From Dipteronia dyeriana (Eukaryota; Streptophyta; Magnoliopsida; Sapindales; Sapindaceae), in contig CM065299.1 of NCBI GenBank assembly GCA_032871835.1, positions 95,184,652-95,248,651 of the forward strand: DNA of 64,000 bases, written 5' to 3'. Below the pieces are notes generated by a model, which saw only the letters and a program-made list of their open reading frames with translations, had not been told where the DNA came from and did not search any database. Position numbers and translations under genes: made by a program. Position 1 is the first letter of the stretch. Every line of letters starts with the position of its first letter. Shown in pieces: positions 10,195 to 26,930 of the stretch.

Positions 10195-12029
10195 AGATCT
10201 ACGAAACTTGGAGATCTAAATGGTTCAGGGCCAGGGGAGGTCTGTTTAAAACCGAATTTGTATGAGATATAGTTCATATATGGACTAACAAGTGCGTTTC
10301 TGCCTTGTTGAATTCAATGGTAATAAGCTATTACGAAATTGGTCATGCAGAAGTGAAAGAGCTTGAGGTCTCCATGTTCACATTGTGAATATATGGTGCA
10401 TGCAGAGTCAAGAAGAAAGGCCTTTAATATGATTTAGTTTGACGACTTAGCCACAAGATCTAAATTTTACAGTTGTTGAAAAATACCCTACTCGAGTTTA
10501 CGCGGATTTGTAGGTAACTGATAAGGACCTGGGTCAATCAACAATGGATAAAGAGATGTAAGGCTGTTTCATTGTTATAGTCATAGACAGTGCAGTATGT
10601 TGAATTTACAGCTCCGTACTTTTTTTCAAACTCAAAAAGATTCTTATCAAATATGTAGAAACATATTTTTTATGTTTATTAAAGTGGCGAATTGATTGAT
10701 TGCAGGAGATGGACGATGAATGGATGTCAATCTGTCACTTTGTTGGATGAAGACTTGTAATGTATTGTTGAATTATATCAAGTTTCTACCTTGAGAAAGC
10801 ATCCTTGTTCTTGATTTGTCAACATATTGTTGTTGTTTACTTATTACTGATTAGGAACACGAACATTTTGACGGTTATCTGTTATCTTGTAGATGAACTT
10901 TCAATTTATAAGAAACGAAATTTCTTTGCTTATCTGTGTTGCATCTGCATATTGTTGTTGATATTTCATATTCGGTGTATGTGAAAGAAGTATGAATTTA
11001 ATCAATGTGGTTAAATGGTAAGAGCGTTCATTTGAGTCTCTATCACCCTAAATAATATAAAGAAAAAAGTACGATAATGCCAGATGAAGAAGTCTGTACA
11101 ATTGAATTATTTGGGCAAATCTCAGACAAGGAACAAAACATGTGACTTCATGCTTTTGTTTAGTCTATCAATTAGTATATTTGTCGTCGAGACAACGATC
11201 TACATGCATTTTTCAAGATGAATCGCAACAAACATAGTTGCTAACTGTGAACGTCAGTCTTTTCAATGTCAATGGAATCGAGTTGGCAATTTTTCTCAAT
11301 GTATTCCGTAGGGCCGTAGACTGAGCTGACCATAAACACACACATGCACCGACTAATTTCCAAGTTCATGTAAAATTCAAAACTCTTCATTTTCTTGTCC
11401 CCCACACACACTTATCATTGACAGTAAGTTTCTTTAAAGGGGTAGCTGGTTAATTTAACATTACAAAAACAAGAATCTTGAAAAGTTGAAGATCTATGTG
11501 ATTTTTTTTTTTAGTTTAATCATTTTCTCCAGCTGTTAGCTGAGCATAAAAGAAGTAGGCAGCCGTGACGTATTTTTCCATGTTGAATAAGTGAATTCGT
11601 TAGTAGAATTTAATTGGGAGGTCATGTTTCTCTTGGATACTCTTCTCTTATCATTTTCAAATTTGTTAAACGTGTTTCCATAATGCTGTTGTGGTGCATT
11701 TCGGCTGCAGTAATTTGGTATTTTGGTCTGAAATTTCAAACTCAAATCCATCGTCTATGTGAATTCGCTTCTCAACTTTTTTTATATATATATATTAAAG
11801 CCAAAACACCACCACAAGAGTTAACATCAATATTGGCTAACAAATAGAGTCACTATGGTAAATCCATACTCCAAACAGTTGAGAACTCATTGAGAACACT
11901 AAAGCAATAGAATGTGCAACCCTATTTCAAGATCTTGGTAATGTATAATTTTTTTTTTATAAAAAAAATAAAGCTATAGAGAAAAAACCCTTAAACACCC
12001 ATTTGACATGACTTCTGCAAGCAAATAAA
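10195..12029. other. Intergenic, 3' flank of the PPR gene
   Basis: No gene seen. A fragment near 11005-11045 (GTGGTTAAATGGTAAGAGCG) looks like a tRNA A-box region without a following B box, so at best a SINE trace. An open frame at 11614-11847 begins with TTG and has no family resemblance. Confidence 0.4.
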
Positions 12030-12831
12030 GGTCCAGTTTGACATTGTTGTTCTGTGGGTAAAATTGCTTTTGATTCTGCTGTGGGGGAATTGCTTTTGGA
12101 TTTGCTGTGAGAAGAATCAGTTGGGTGTTTGGTAAACTGATTTTTAAAAGTACTGTGAAAACCAAAAGCAATTTCAACGTGTTTGGTAAACAAGTGTTAT
12201 GACTGACCAAAATTACTAGAAAGAACAAAAATGAATATTTAAGATGATTTGAAAATAAATAATTTATTTTATTTTTGTATAACCATAAACATGTTATAAA
12301 ATAAATATTTTATTTTATTTTTGTGTGACCATAAACTTATTATAAAATAAATAAATAAATTTTGTTAAAAATATATAATTTTGCTTTAATATTTTTTTAT
12401 CTAATGCAACATATATTGTGAATATATCAAGAAAACTAGCATAATTTGATTCAAGGATTCATAAGATTAATAAGATTACACAATTAAAATAGATAACATG
12501 TAAATAGTAAAGTATATGTTATAGTAAATTGTAAATAAAAAAATTAATACTAAATACGTGTTTTGTTATGTGGTAAATTTCATAAAAGGTAAGGGATAAA
12601 ATAGTAAGTTTGAAAAAAAAATCATTAATAAGAGTATTAAGTGTGTTTTCATTTTTGCTTCTTAGGAAGCTGATTTCTAAAAGTATCAATCTGTAGTTTC
12701 TCAATTTCTGCTGTGGGGGAAGCTAAAAGAGACAAAAAACACTTTTTAGAAATTTTACTAAACACCCCAGACTAACTTCAGAAACACTTTTAGCTCCGAA
12801 AGCAGTATGGAAAACAATCCCAAACTGAACC
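12030..12831. mobile_element. Small non-autonomous DNA transposon (MITE-like)
   Basis: The left end GGTCCAGTTTGACATTGTTG and the reversed right end GGTTCAGTTTGGGATTGTTT are inverted repeats with few mismatches. Just inside, TGCTGTGGGGGAA occurs near both ends (about 12079 and 12710), and phrases of GTTTGGTAAAC / TTTTAAAAGTA type recur. The 802-bp interior is AT-rich with no coding potential. Flanking bases do not give a clear 8-bp duplication, only a possible short AAA, so the superfamily is unresolved. Confidence 0.55.
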
Positions 12832-13380
12832 AAAATCTCACTTGAATTAATACTTTAATATACGAATGGAGACTATCGATGTCACGAATTCAAACACCTT
12901 GTTAAGAAATATGAACAAAACTATTATCGATACATCACACAAAAGAGTAAAAATGAGTAGTATATGTCAATTCTGCAAGTGCCATTTGATAGTTGAAAGG
13001 ATTAAAAAATAACAATAATGGGAGACGGCCACGGTGCACACTACACTCTATTAGGCATACATAAAGACAAAATAGAAAAATCATTTTTTAAAATTTTAAA
13101 AAATTATGTAACTATGTGTATTCATAAATTCATTAGGGTATTAGATATGGATCATTATATTTATATATTTTGATTCGAAGTGTATGTATCTGTCAAAACT
13201 TATTAATAATCAGTTATTTATGTACAATGCACACTAATATAAATTATATCAGTACGCACTAAAAGAAAATGACCGTATATATATATGTGTATTAGTTGTT
13301 ACTATGTGAGGTAGTTATATAGATAGATATAGTGGTTGTTACCGTGCAAGTAGTTATTCCGATTTCACCTTAATTTTTAT
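12832..13380. other. Intergenic, AT-rich
   Basis: No gene or clear repeat seen. Contains short TA and GATA stretches. Confidence 0.35.
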
Positions 13381-14193
13381 AGAGAAAATCAAAAATAGCT
13401 ACCGCAAACATTAAACTTTCGTTAGTAACCATTTTTAAAATTTTAATAGTTAATAAACCCTTTTTATTAAAAAAAAAATTCACTGTGTGTCCATAAATTA
13501 TAAAAATACCTATGAATTTATTTATTTTCTTAAAAACTGAAAGTAAACTTAAAATTATGATTAAAATCTGGAACAAAACTTGAAATCACGACTAAAAACT
13601 TGAAACTTGAAATGTTAACTAAATTAGAATGTTAAAACTTGAAATCTTGACTAAATTGGAATATTAAAACTTGAAATGTTCTGGGTTTCTAGGTTTTTCG
13701 TTTTCTTTCCATTTTCTTCTACATATCATATCACCGGTGGAGGGGGGAGTTCGACGGCACTGCAGGATGATCGTGAAGCCCAGGCGATGACACACCGGTA
13801 CACCGGCAAGCCGACGATGTCGTGTGAGAGAAAGGAGAGAGAGAGAGAGAGAGAAAGAGAGGTGTGGGAGAGAGAGAAAGAGAGGAGAGAGAGGTACAGG
13901 GAGAGAGAAAGAGAGGTTCGGTGAGAGAGAGGAGGCCGACAACAATTCATTGGTTTTCGTGACGGCGCCGACGACGATTCGCCTGCTATCATCGATGGGG
14001 AGAGAGAAATCGTGGAGAGAGAGGAGAGGAGAGAGAAAGGAACGATAAAAAGAGTATGTGTTTTTGGAAATGGTTTTTATACGAGGACATTTAAATAATT
14101 TTTTTAAAAAAATTATTATTAATAAATAAATTTTCATTTATAGTTAAAAAAGAATTTTTTATATTATATATGGCCTATTTTAATAATTTCCAC
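13381..14193. mobile_element. Possible small MULE-like element around a GA-rich core
   Basis: The left edge GAGAAAATCAAAAATAGCTA and the reversed right edge GGAAATTATTAAAATAGGCC are similar, resembling Mutator-type ends. The core (13740-14040) is unlike its surroundings: GC- and GA-rich with CACCGG and GACGACG stretches and a long GA microsatellite. A 9-bp target duplication was not found, so the call is tentative. The apparent proteins on both strands here are products of the repeat. Confidence 0.3.
13826..14042 (+). repeat. GA-rich microsatellite tract
   Basis: Long imperfect runs of GAGAGA interrupted by AAAG and GGTG. It lies about 1.2 kb upstream of the U-box gene. GA/CT tracts upstream of plant genes can bind BBR/BPC factors, but nothing shows this here. 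Confidence 0.8.
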
Positions 14194-15279
14194 TGATTTT
14201 ACATGGGAGGGAGGTAGTTACTGTTTATAGAGGATCAAATGGACGGAGAGAAGACTTGAAAGACAGAGTCTTCACTTTCGTATCTTAGAGTTGTGACACA
14301 CAACATATACTTTTCCTACAAGTCACAAAACTGTTGAAACATTAATTCTTTTTTTTTAATTCTTTTTTTTTTAATTCTTTTTTTGTTGTGTTTGGTTTTA
14401 TTTATTGGGGTCTCTCTGTCCTGTTCCTTGTGGCTGCTGACACCGTGTCCTTCTTCAAGACTCGATCGGACGACGTTTTTTCCACGAAAATCTGTTCGCG
14501 TTTTCCTGGGATTTGTTTTCTTTTATTTTTTGAAGCGAGATTGTCTGCTTGGAAAATTTTTCAGGTCTTTCTCTTCTTTCTAATTTCTAAAGATTGTCGA
14601 TACCGCTAGTTTTAGTTGTGATTTTTTTTTTTAAATTGTTTGAACTTACTTTGTTGATCTTAGTCCGTCCTTTGATTGAAGTTCTTGGAGTTGCATTTAC
14701 CTTTTTTGTTGATTTTGTTCTGTTGAATTGAGACTGAAATTAACATTTATATACTTATGCAGTTATGCTAGTTACATATATATGTTTCAAGTTCGTGTTG
14801 TTTGATTGTACTGAGACTAAAAGGTACAAATTCTGTTTGGCTGTGGAGAAAATGTAGGAAAGAAGAACAATTGTTATATTGAATTTTCGGCTTCTTCACG
14901 ATTCTCGTGAACTGATTCTAAAACAACAAATTATTTATATTATGCGAATTGGAATTGGGTACAATGTCTTTCATTAATTGAGAATTTAATCAGTTACCAA
15001 ACTAAATGGTGATTATATGATTACCTTATACGATTTTCATTTTCGTACTCCATATTTTGAGCAACTAATTGTTAGTTTAGATCTATTATGTTAAGTTTCA
15101 AGCAAATAGCTGACAGACTATTAAAATTGGAACTAGGTTGTCAGCATTTTAGAGCCTTTATTGATCAAAATGCTCGGATGCTTGCCTTGCAATTGGATGT
15201 CTGCCGTTTGTAGTCAGCTGTTTTATTTTATCACATGAAAAAGGAGGGTATTGGTTCCTAGCTCTAGTTGGGTTGTGAC
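14194..15279 (+). promoter_or_regulatory. Promoter and probable split leader of the U-box gene
   Basis: From about 14390 the sequence turns CT-rich and leader-like, ending in a possible donor TTTTTCAG|GTCTTT at 14564. A possible acceptor, AGCTCTAG at about 15266, sits 14 bases before the start codon. Inference: a 5' leader intron of roughly 700 bases. No TATA box was assigned. Confidence 0.35.
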
Positions 15280-18200
15280 ATGATGACAGTAGATCTGGTT
15301 ACTAGTGCCTCCAATGTTCCGGCCTCGGAAATGCTTTCTCAGATTGTAGAGGCCATCTTTGAGATTGTGACTTCTGCCAACAATATCCTTGTTAAGAAGG
15401 AGAGCTTTAGGGAACTTTCAACTTATCTGGAAAGGATTGTCCCAGTCCTGAAAGAGTTGAATAAGAAGGATGTTGGTCAGTCCGAGAGCTTAAACACTGT
15501 TACAGAGATTCTCCATCGAGAAATTAAAGCTGCAAAGCAACTTATGATGGAATGCAGCAAGAGAAACAAAGTGTATCTCTTAATGAATTGTCGGTCAATA
15601 GTTAAGCGCTTGAAGGATACTACTACAGAGATCAGTCGGGCACTGGGTCTCCTTCCGTTGGCCTCTCTAGATATTTCAACAAGTATTCGTGAAGAGATTG
15701 GAGAGCTTTGTGACAATATGGGGAGAGCTGAGTTCAAGTCAGCCTTAGCAGAAGAAGAAATTTTGGAAAAAGTTGAGTCAGGAATACAGGACAGGAACGT
15801 TGACCGTTCCTATGCGAACAATTTGCTATCTCTTATAGCAGATGCTGTTGGTATCTCAACTGAGAGGTCGGCATTGAAGAAGGAATTTGATGAATTCAAA
15901 AATGAGATTGAAAATGCCCGGTTGAGGAAAGATCAAGCTGAAGCTATACAAATGGAACAGATTATTGCTTTGTTAGAAAGGGCAGATGCCGCTTCATCTC
16001 CTATGGAAAAAGAAACAAAGTATTTCTCCAAGCGGAAGTCTTTGGGTAGTCAGCCACTGGAACCTCTTCAATCATTTTATTGCCCGATCACCCGAGATGT
16101 TATGGTGGACCCTGTGGAGACTTCTTCAGGACAGACATTCGAGAGAAGTGCAATAGAAAAATGGTTTTCAGCTGGGAACAAATTGTGTCCCCTAACAATG
16201 ACCCTTTTAGATACATCAATTCTTCGACCAAACAAAACTCTGAGGCAATCAATTGAAGAATGGAAGGATAGAAACACCATGATTACAATTGCTTCCATGA
16301 AATCAAAACTCATGTCAGAAGATGAAGAAGAAGTGCTTCATTGCCTGGAAGAGCTGCAGGAGCTCTGCCAAAATAGAGACCAACACCGAGAATGGGTCAT
16401 ATTAGAGAACTACATGCCAAGTCTCATTCATTTACTCGGTTTCAAGAATCGCGATATAAGACAGCGTGCTCTTGTGATCCTTCGTTTCTTGGTAAAGGAT
16501 AGTGATGATGCTAAGGTACTCAAAATATATCATTTTTTTTGTCTCTATTTTGGGTTCGCATAAGCTTACAATGTTGCTGTAATCCAATTGTTTTAACTGT
16601 CTCTAGTATCAGATTCCTTTATGTTATTAGGCACGCTTAGGAATTTGTTTCAAATTGGTTCTAAATATGCATCATTATACTTGCCAAAAAGAAAAGGCCA
16701 ATAATTTTCGTGGAATTTTGTTTTCCCTGATAATTGGAAACATATTGCAGGAAAGACTTGCAAAAGTTGGTGAGGGACTTGAATCTATTGTTAAATTTCT
16801 TGGGCGTCGTATTGAGGAAAGGAAGTTAGCAGTTGCATTATTATTAGAATTATCAAAATATGACTTGTTACGAGATTGCATTGGGAAGACTCAAGGTTGC
16901 ATTTTCTATTTGGTGACAATGTTAAGCAGTGATGATAGTCAAGGTTCCAGAGATGCGCAGGCCTTATTGGAGAATCTCTCGGTCTCCGACCAAAATATTG
17001 TTCAGATGGCAAAGGCAAACTATTTCAAATATTTGCTTCAGCGACTCTCCTCAGGTTCTTTTCTTGCATGTGACATAATGGCTCTTCCTAAACTTCAAGT
17101 CTAATTGAATGTCATGAATGTCATGAATGTCCCTTCAATATTTTCTCCTTTTAAATGTAATTTCTTGTTTATTAAATGTTTTATTTGGCAGAAACTAGGA
17201 AGACACAAGTGCTTGAACTATATTAAACACTTGGTCTTCCGAGGTTGCAACTTGTGAAATTGTTTCACTCTGAAGCTTTATCATTGATAACCCCTCCACA
17301 CTTGAACCCTGAATCTTTTGCCCTCCAATTTCAACATTCTCCAAAATTTTAGCCTCTTTTTATATGGTTTCGTATCTCTGAGAATTTTTCGGATTTGTGA
17401 TTGTGATTGTGATTGTGATATTTTCCCTCTTACTATAATTTTTATCTTTGTTATATAACCTTTATCTAGGGCTTGGCCTCATGGTTTAAGAAGCATGTGT
17501 TTATTCTTTTCCTTTTTTATTGCAAAAAGTTTTCAAAAATGTCTCAATAGCACTTTTTATTTGTTTATTAATGCAGGACCTGAAGATGTTAAGATAATCA
17601 TGGCAACAACTTTAGGTGAAATGGAGTTGACAGACCACCATAAAGAATCTTTGCTAGAAGAAGGTGTTCTGGGTCCACTTCTTCACATGGTATCTCATGG
17701 TGATGTTGACATGAAAAATGTGGCTGTTAAAGCTCTTCGAAATCTCTCAAGTGTACCAAGAAATGGATTGCAGATGATAAAAGATGGAGCAGCACACCCA
17801 TTACTTGATCTCCTCATCCGTCACAGCTTGTCATCCTCAAGCTTGCGCGAACAGGCAGCTGCCACCATTATGCACCTTGCTTTATCAACCGTGTCTCAGG
17901 AAGCCGGCGAGACACCGGTTTCACTGTTGGAATCTGAACAAGAAGTTCTTATGCTCTTCTCTTTAGTTAACTTGACAGGGCCAGATGTGCAGCAAAGGAT
18001 TCTCCAAACCTTCAACGCCTTGTGTCAGTCACCCTCTGCAAAAAATATAAAGTCCAAGTTAATACAGGTATACCTTTTATCCGAGAAAATGTGTGTGCGC
18101 GTGTGGGTGCATGCTTGCAGTGTGATTTTGTGTTTGTTCCACTACCAGGATAATTAGAAACAGTAGCTTTTGTCCACGGAAACTGTTTTCAATTCGAAGA

Positions 18201-20075
18201 AGCTACAATATCATGTGTAAGAACAGTATCAAAATATTAAAAATTGTTGGCTTCCTGCTGACACAAATTATCAAATAAAAGGTTATGGAATCTAGATGTG
18301 TAAAGTCAGTGTAAGGCCAAAAGGTTGTTTTTTCTCATAAAACTTATTGACATAGCACTTATCTTTAGAATGCTATTAAGGTTAAGGCCATAAGACTAGG
18401 CAAGAGAAGATTGTCATATAGAGTTCAACTGTAAGTAGAAGTAGGCATTTATTATTATTATTATTTTGTAAAGAAACTCTCAAGGCATTTATGATTATGA
18501 TGCACTGGCTTTGCCTAATTCCCATCAATTGCCTAGTGGCTAATGCAGAAATTTGGTGTCAGCTAGTGAAGTGAAATGGAGTAAATGTCTGATGTGCCGT
18601 GTTGTTTTTAAGTCTAGACACTTACATGTTTAGTCCAAATGCATGCTTATGTTGTGATTACTGGTGTGATGCTCAATGACTTCTAACTTCTCCAAAACCT
18701 GGTTCCTGAATGGGTGTTGAAATTCTCAACTATTTTTTGTTGAGGTTAAATATTCCAATATTGAAAAATGACTAGAAAGGCTGGCTTGATATATGACTTG
18801 AACACTTTATTGGGACGTCTTTATTTTCATGGTTCCTCTATTTGTGGGATCATGCATATGTCAGCTTGCTTCTCTTTCCTAATACTGTACTAATTGTGAC
18901 AATAGGGCGTGCAAACAGTTCCTATTGTTTCCTTTAGATGATTCTGAGTACTACTTTTTTGTTATGTAATTTTTTAGTTTTCAACCCAACTACTCATCAA
19001 AATATCCCAATTATTATTACACAATCAATTTCTGTAGGATATCGTTGAATCCATATTAAGTGGGTTTTGATATTGACAGTGTTCAGCTATTCAAGTACTA
19101 GTTCAGCTATGTGAGCATGATGACCAAAATGTTCGACCAAATGCGGTGAAGTTGTTCTGTTGCTTGGTGGATGATGGTGATGAAGCTATCATGCTAGAGC
19201 ATGTGGGTCAGAAATGCCTTGAGACGTTAGTAAAGATCATCCAGACTTCTGACAACGAGGAAGAGATTGCCTCTGCAATGGGGATCATCTCTAACCTTCC
19301 AGAAGTTCCTCAAATCACCCAGTGGCTTCTTGATGCCGGGGCACTTCTGACAATTTTGAGAAATCTGAAAAATAGCGGGCGAAGTGATCCAAATGGAAGA
19401 GAGTTGGTTGAAAATGCTGTCGGAGCAATCAGGCGTTTCACTGATCCAACTAACTTGGAATGGCAAAAAAGAGCAGCCGAAGCTGGCGTTATTCCCGCGT
19501 TGGTTAAGTTGCTGGGGTATGGAACCACCCTCACAAAAGAATATGCAGCCATGTCTCTTGCTCGATTTTCAGAGAACTCGATTGTGCTGAGTCGACCAAT
19601 TCCAAAACGTAAGGGGTTCTGGTGTTTCTCCCCTCCACCAGACTTTGTCTGCATTGTTCATGGAGGACTCTGTACCGTTGAATCGTCTTTTTGCCTCTTG
19701 GAGGCTGAAGCGGTTGGACCCCTTGTGAGCATTCTTGATGAAGCAGATCCTGGAGCCTCGGAGGCTTCTTTAGATGCGCTTCTGACTTTAATTGAAGCTG
19801 AAAGACTGCAAAGTGGTAGTAAGGTGCTTGAAGCAGAAAATGCCATAGACCCTATCATAAAATTTCTTAGTTCCCCTTCCCCAAGACTTCAGGAGAAGGC
19901 TCTTCATGCTTTGGAAAGGATTTTCCGACTGCCAGAGTTCAAACAAAAGTATGGACAATCTGCACAGATGCGTTTGGTCGACATAACACAACGAGGCAAC
20001 AGCAGTATGAAGTCGCTTTCAGCCAGAATACTAGCTCACTTGAACGTGCTTCATGATCAATCTTCTTATTTTTAA
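15280..20075 (+). CDS. U-box/armadillo-repeat E3 ubiquitin ligase (PUB42/43/44 clade)
   Basis: Four exons: 15280-16515, 16751-17054, 17577-18067 and 19080-20075, all with GT-AG borders and agreeing phases, 1008 residues. The first ATG is at 15280; the upstream in-frame TTG is not used. Domains: an N-terminal helical region (about 1-250) of the kind seen in long plant PUBs; a U-box at about 264-338 (FYCPITRDVMVDPVETSSGQTFER, EKWF..GN..CPLT); then armadillo-type repeats to the end (e.g. LVKLLGYGTTLTKEYAAMSL). The late segment KGFWCFSPPPDFVCIVHGGLC...FCLLEAEAVGPLV is characteristic of the SAUL1 (PUB44) clade; the N-terminal extension recalls PUB42. Known: the U-box recruits E2~ubiquitin and the ARM repeats bind substrates; SAUL1-type proteins act in senescence and immunity at the plasma membrane. 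The substrate here is unknown. Confidence 0.9.
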
Positions 20076-20910
20076 TGAGATATCGTGCCATTTTACCTTT
20101 TGAAGAATTGTATAGATTTTGATTCTGCTGTAGAGATGATGAAAAGGCCCAAAACTCTGCTCAACACTCTCCTTAACAGACAATGACTATGCATGGAAAG
20201 CCATGACACTTGGAGTTTGCACTTCTGATGCAGAAGGGCATGATAACACTTCATCTCAAAGCCTAAACTAGCATAGGTTCAGCAAAGTAGCAAACCAGTT
20301 CTCTCATATACAGCGCCGGGCACTGTAGTCTGGCTGATGGAAGCACAGCCTCTTATATCAAGGTTACCCAGGCACATTTCATTTCTTCCGTCGTAATGTA
20401 ATCCATTATTTTACAAGTGGCTCATATTAAACGCCACAAGATTTGTTCTGTCTGTACAGTTGAAGCGTTCCATTTCTCATTGTAAGCTACTCCTAGCAGA
20501 CTAGTTATTGATAATGGATAGAGATTTTTTTTTCCTGTTCTTTGTGATATAGTTTATGTAACTCTCTAATGTATAAGATAAAGGCCAAGTTTACAATTGA
20601 CACGAAGTTGAGTCCTGAATGTGTCCAGTTTCTGTTGAAATTCAACTGTAAGTTCAAATTAGTCCTTGAATTATGTAGAGCTTGTAAAGGTTTTCCTTCT
20701 TGTACCCTTGTTAGGAAAACTGGTTTTTCACTATATAAGTTGTTTATTTGAGTGTTATAAATAATTTTCGTTGAATTTCTATCAGCTTGATTCCATGGCT
20801 GCTAAATATTGCTTAATGATGTAGTAAAATAAAAATTTTATTAATTTTGTCCTCATGGATCCTCCTATTGCCTCAATTGGTATTATATGTCGTAGTTAGT
20901 GGTGGTGGTA
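20076..20910. other. Intergenic between U-box and PPR genes
   Basis: U-box gene 3' flank and the upstream region of the next PPR gene. Both genes point rightward. No repeat or further gene was recognised. Confidence 0.4.
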
Positions 20911-22582
20911 ATGCCCCATAGTGCAAAACTTGTCATGAACCAGTTGAAACAAATACATGCCTACACTCTGAGAAATGGCGTCATAGACCAAAACAAAATC
21001 CTCATTGTTCAGCTCCTCCAAATCCCAAACATCCCTTATGCACGCAACGTGTTCGACCAAATTCCCCATCCAGACGTCTTCCTCTACAACAAGCTCATTC
21101 AAGCCTACGCTTCTCAAAACCAACCCCACCAATGTCTTTCCCTCTACACCCAAATGCGCCTCAAAAACTGCCCTCCAAACCAACATTCATTCATTTTCCT
21201 CTTCACCGCTTTCGCTTCGCTTCATTCCCTCTTTCACGCCCAAATCCTCCACACCCAATTCGTTAAATCGGGTTTCCAGTGCGATGTCTTTGCGTCAACT
21301 GCTTTGGTTGAAATGTATGCTAAACTTAGACGTTTAACATTAGCAAGGAAGGCTTTCGACGAAATGCGTGAGAGAGAGATACCCACTTGGAATTCGTTAA
21401 TTGCTGGTTATGCAAAATGTGGCGACATGGAGGGAGCATTAGAATTGTTTGGATTGATGCCCAGTAGGAATGTGATTTCGTGGACAGCGATTATTTCTGG
21501 GTACGCACAAAATGGACATTACAAAGAGGCCTTATCGATGTTTTTGAAAATGGAGACAGAGAAAGGCATTAGGCCTAATGAAGTGACCATAGCTAGTGTG
21601 ATGCCAGCTTGCTCGAATCTTGGGGCCTTAGAGGTTGGGGAGAGGATTGAAAAATACGCGAGAGAGTATGGTTTCTTCAACAATATATATGTGAGCAATG
21701 CGGTATTGGAAATGTATGCTAGGTGTGGTAGAATTGATGTGGCAATGAAAATGTTTAATGAGATTGGCAAGAGGAGGAATTTGTGCACTTGGAATTCTAT
21801 GATCATGGGCTTGGCTGTCCACGGTAAATGCAGCGAGGCTCTTCAACTTTATGAGCAAATACTGGTATACATCCTTGTTGATTACTTTTGATGTCTTTTT
21901 ATCTTTGATGGTGTTGGATTTTGAAAATGATTCATTAACATGTTTACAACTTAATTTTTGGTGGTTGCAGAGGGAAGGAACCGTGCCAGATGATGTTACA
22001 TTTGTGGGACTCATCTTAGCATGCACTCATGGAGGCATGGTAAAAAAAGGCCTGGAACTTTTTGAATCAATGGAGACGAAGTATAAGATTACTCCCAAAT
22101 TGGAACACTACGGATGCATGGTTGATCTACTCGGACGTGCTGGAAAATTACAAGAAACTTATAAACTGATTCAAACTATGCCTATGAGACCAGATTCTGT
22201 AATATGGGGTGCACTTTTGGGAGCTTGCAGTTTTCATGTTAACGTCGAGTTGGGTGAAATAGCAGCCGAGTCTCTCTTTAAGATGGAGCCATGGAATCCG
22301 GGGAACTATGTAATTCTCTCCAATATATATGCATCAGCAGGAAGATGGGATGGGGTTGCAAAGCTAAGGAAGGTGATGAAACACGGTGAGATTACAAAGG
22401 CAGCCGGGTATAGTCTGATTGAAGAGGGAGGTGATATCCATAAGTTTATTGTTGAGGATAAAACACATCCTAAATGTGATGAGATATATGCACTATTGAA
22501 TGAAATTTCATCAAAGATGAAACTAGAAAGAAATGTGTCAGATTCTGGACTCGAACTTGAAGAACTACGTACACTGGAGTAA
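20911..22582 (+). CDS. PLS-type PPR protein with E/E+ domain (At5g08510-like)
   Basis: Two exons, 20911-21864 and 21971-22582, with a 106-bp intron (CTG|GTATAC ... TTGCAG|AGG) in phase 0; 521 residues. Two starts are possible: ATG 20911 (MPHSAKLV) and ATG 20935 (MNQLKQIHAYTLR), the second matching the start of the Arabidopsis relative as recalled. Seen: PLS-type repeats including YARNVFDQIPHPDVFLYNKL, PTWNSLIAGYAKCGDMEGA and VISWTAIISGYAQNGHYKEA. Then comes the E domain, with SVIWGALLGACSFHVNVELG and NYVILSNIYASAGRWD, and an E+ extension (GYSLIEEGGDIHKF...) without a DYW deaminase. Known: E+ PPR proteins specify C-to-U RNA editing sites in organelles and borrow a DYW domain in trans. No strong transit peptide is visible. 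The organelle and editing site are not determined. Confidence 0.88.
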
Positions 22583-23082
22583 ATCTGATCATTTCATTAT
22601 GAACACAGAACATGGCAAAGTATTTCTTGAGAAATATGTGTGCAGGTGATATCCTGTACTTTTGTTTGCCCTCGTTGTTTGCAATTTGGTGGTATTTACA
22701 ATAAGAAAAGGAACATGGCCAAGAAATTCTTGTAAATCGATTCTGAAAATATGCAAAAATTCAATCTGTAGTTCATTGTTCTATTAGTTACTACTTAAAG
22801 AAAAAAAGATATATATATATATATATATGTGTGTGTGGCACAGGACTCTGCCGAATTGAGCAGTGAACAAGATGTTGAACTTTAGCATTTCTTCTAATCT
22901 AGTTTAGAAATTACAGAGCTGAGAAATGTTCTTCCCTTAAACATAAAAATATGTAATTGTGAGAAAAATAAAACAAATTTATCAAAGAATATAAATGAAC
23001 AGATGCTCTAAGATTTTTTTCTGTGATCTGTCAGTGCCACCCCTGAAAATTCTTCCATGCCATTCATAGACCGAATAATGTA
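22583..23082. other. 3' flanks of two convergent genes
   Basis: The PPR gene ends at 22582 and the Ca2+-ATPase gene at 23083 on the other strand, so this holds both 3' untranslated regions. A TA/TG dinucleotide tract lies at about 22809-22837. Confidence 0.5.

Positions 23083-26930
<3,848 letters not shown>

Noticed and set aside
11005..11045. tRNA gene
   Set aside because: A-box-like start only; no B box or acceptor stem.
11614..11847. Hydrophobic 77-codon frame
   Set aside because: Begins with TTG, contains a TATATA-coded run, and matches nothing recognised.
13664..14137. Leucine/serine-rich and Arg/Glu-rich frames on both strands
   Set aside because: Translations of the GA microsatellite; no domain and no consistent start.
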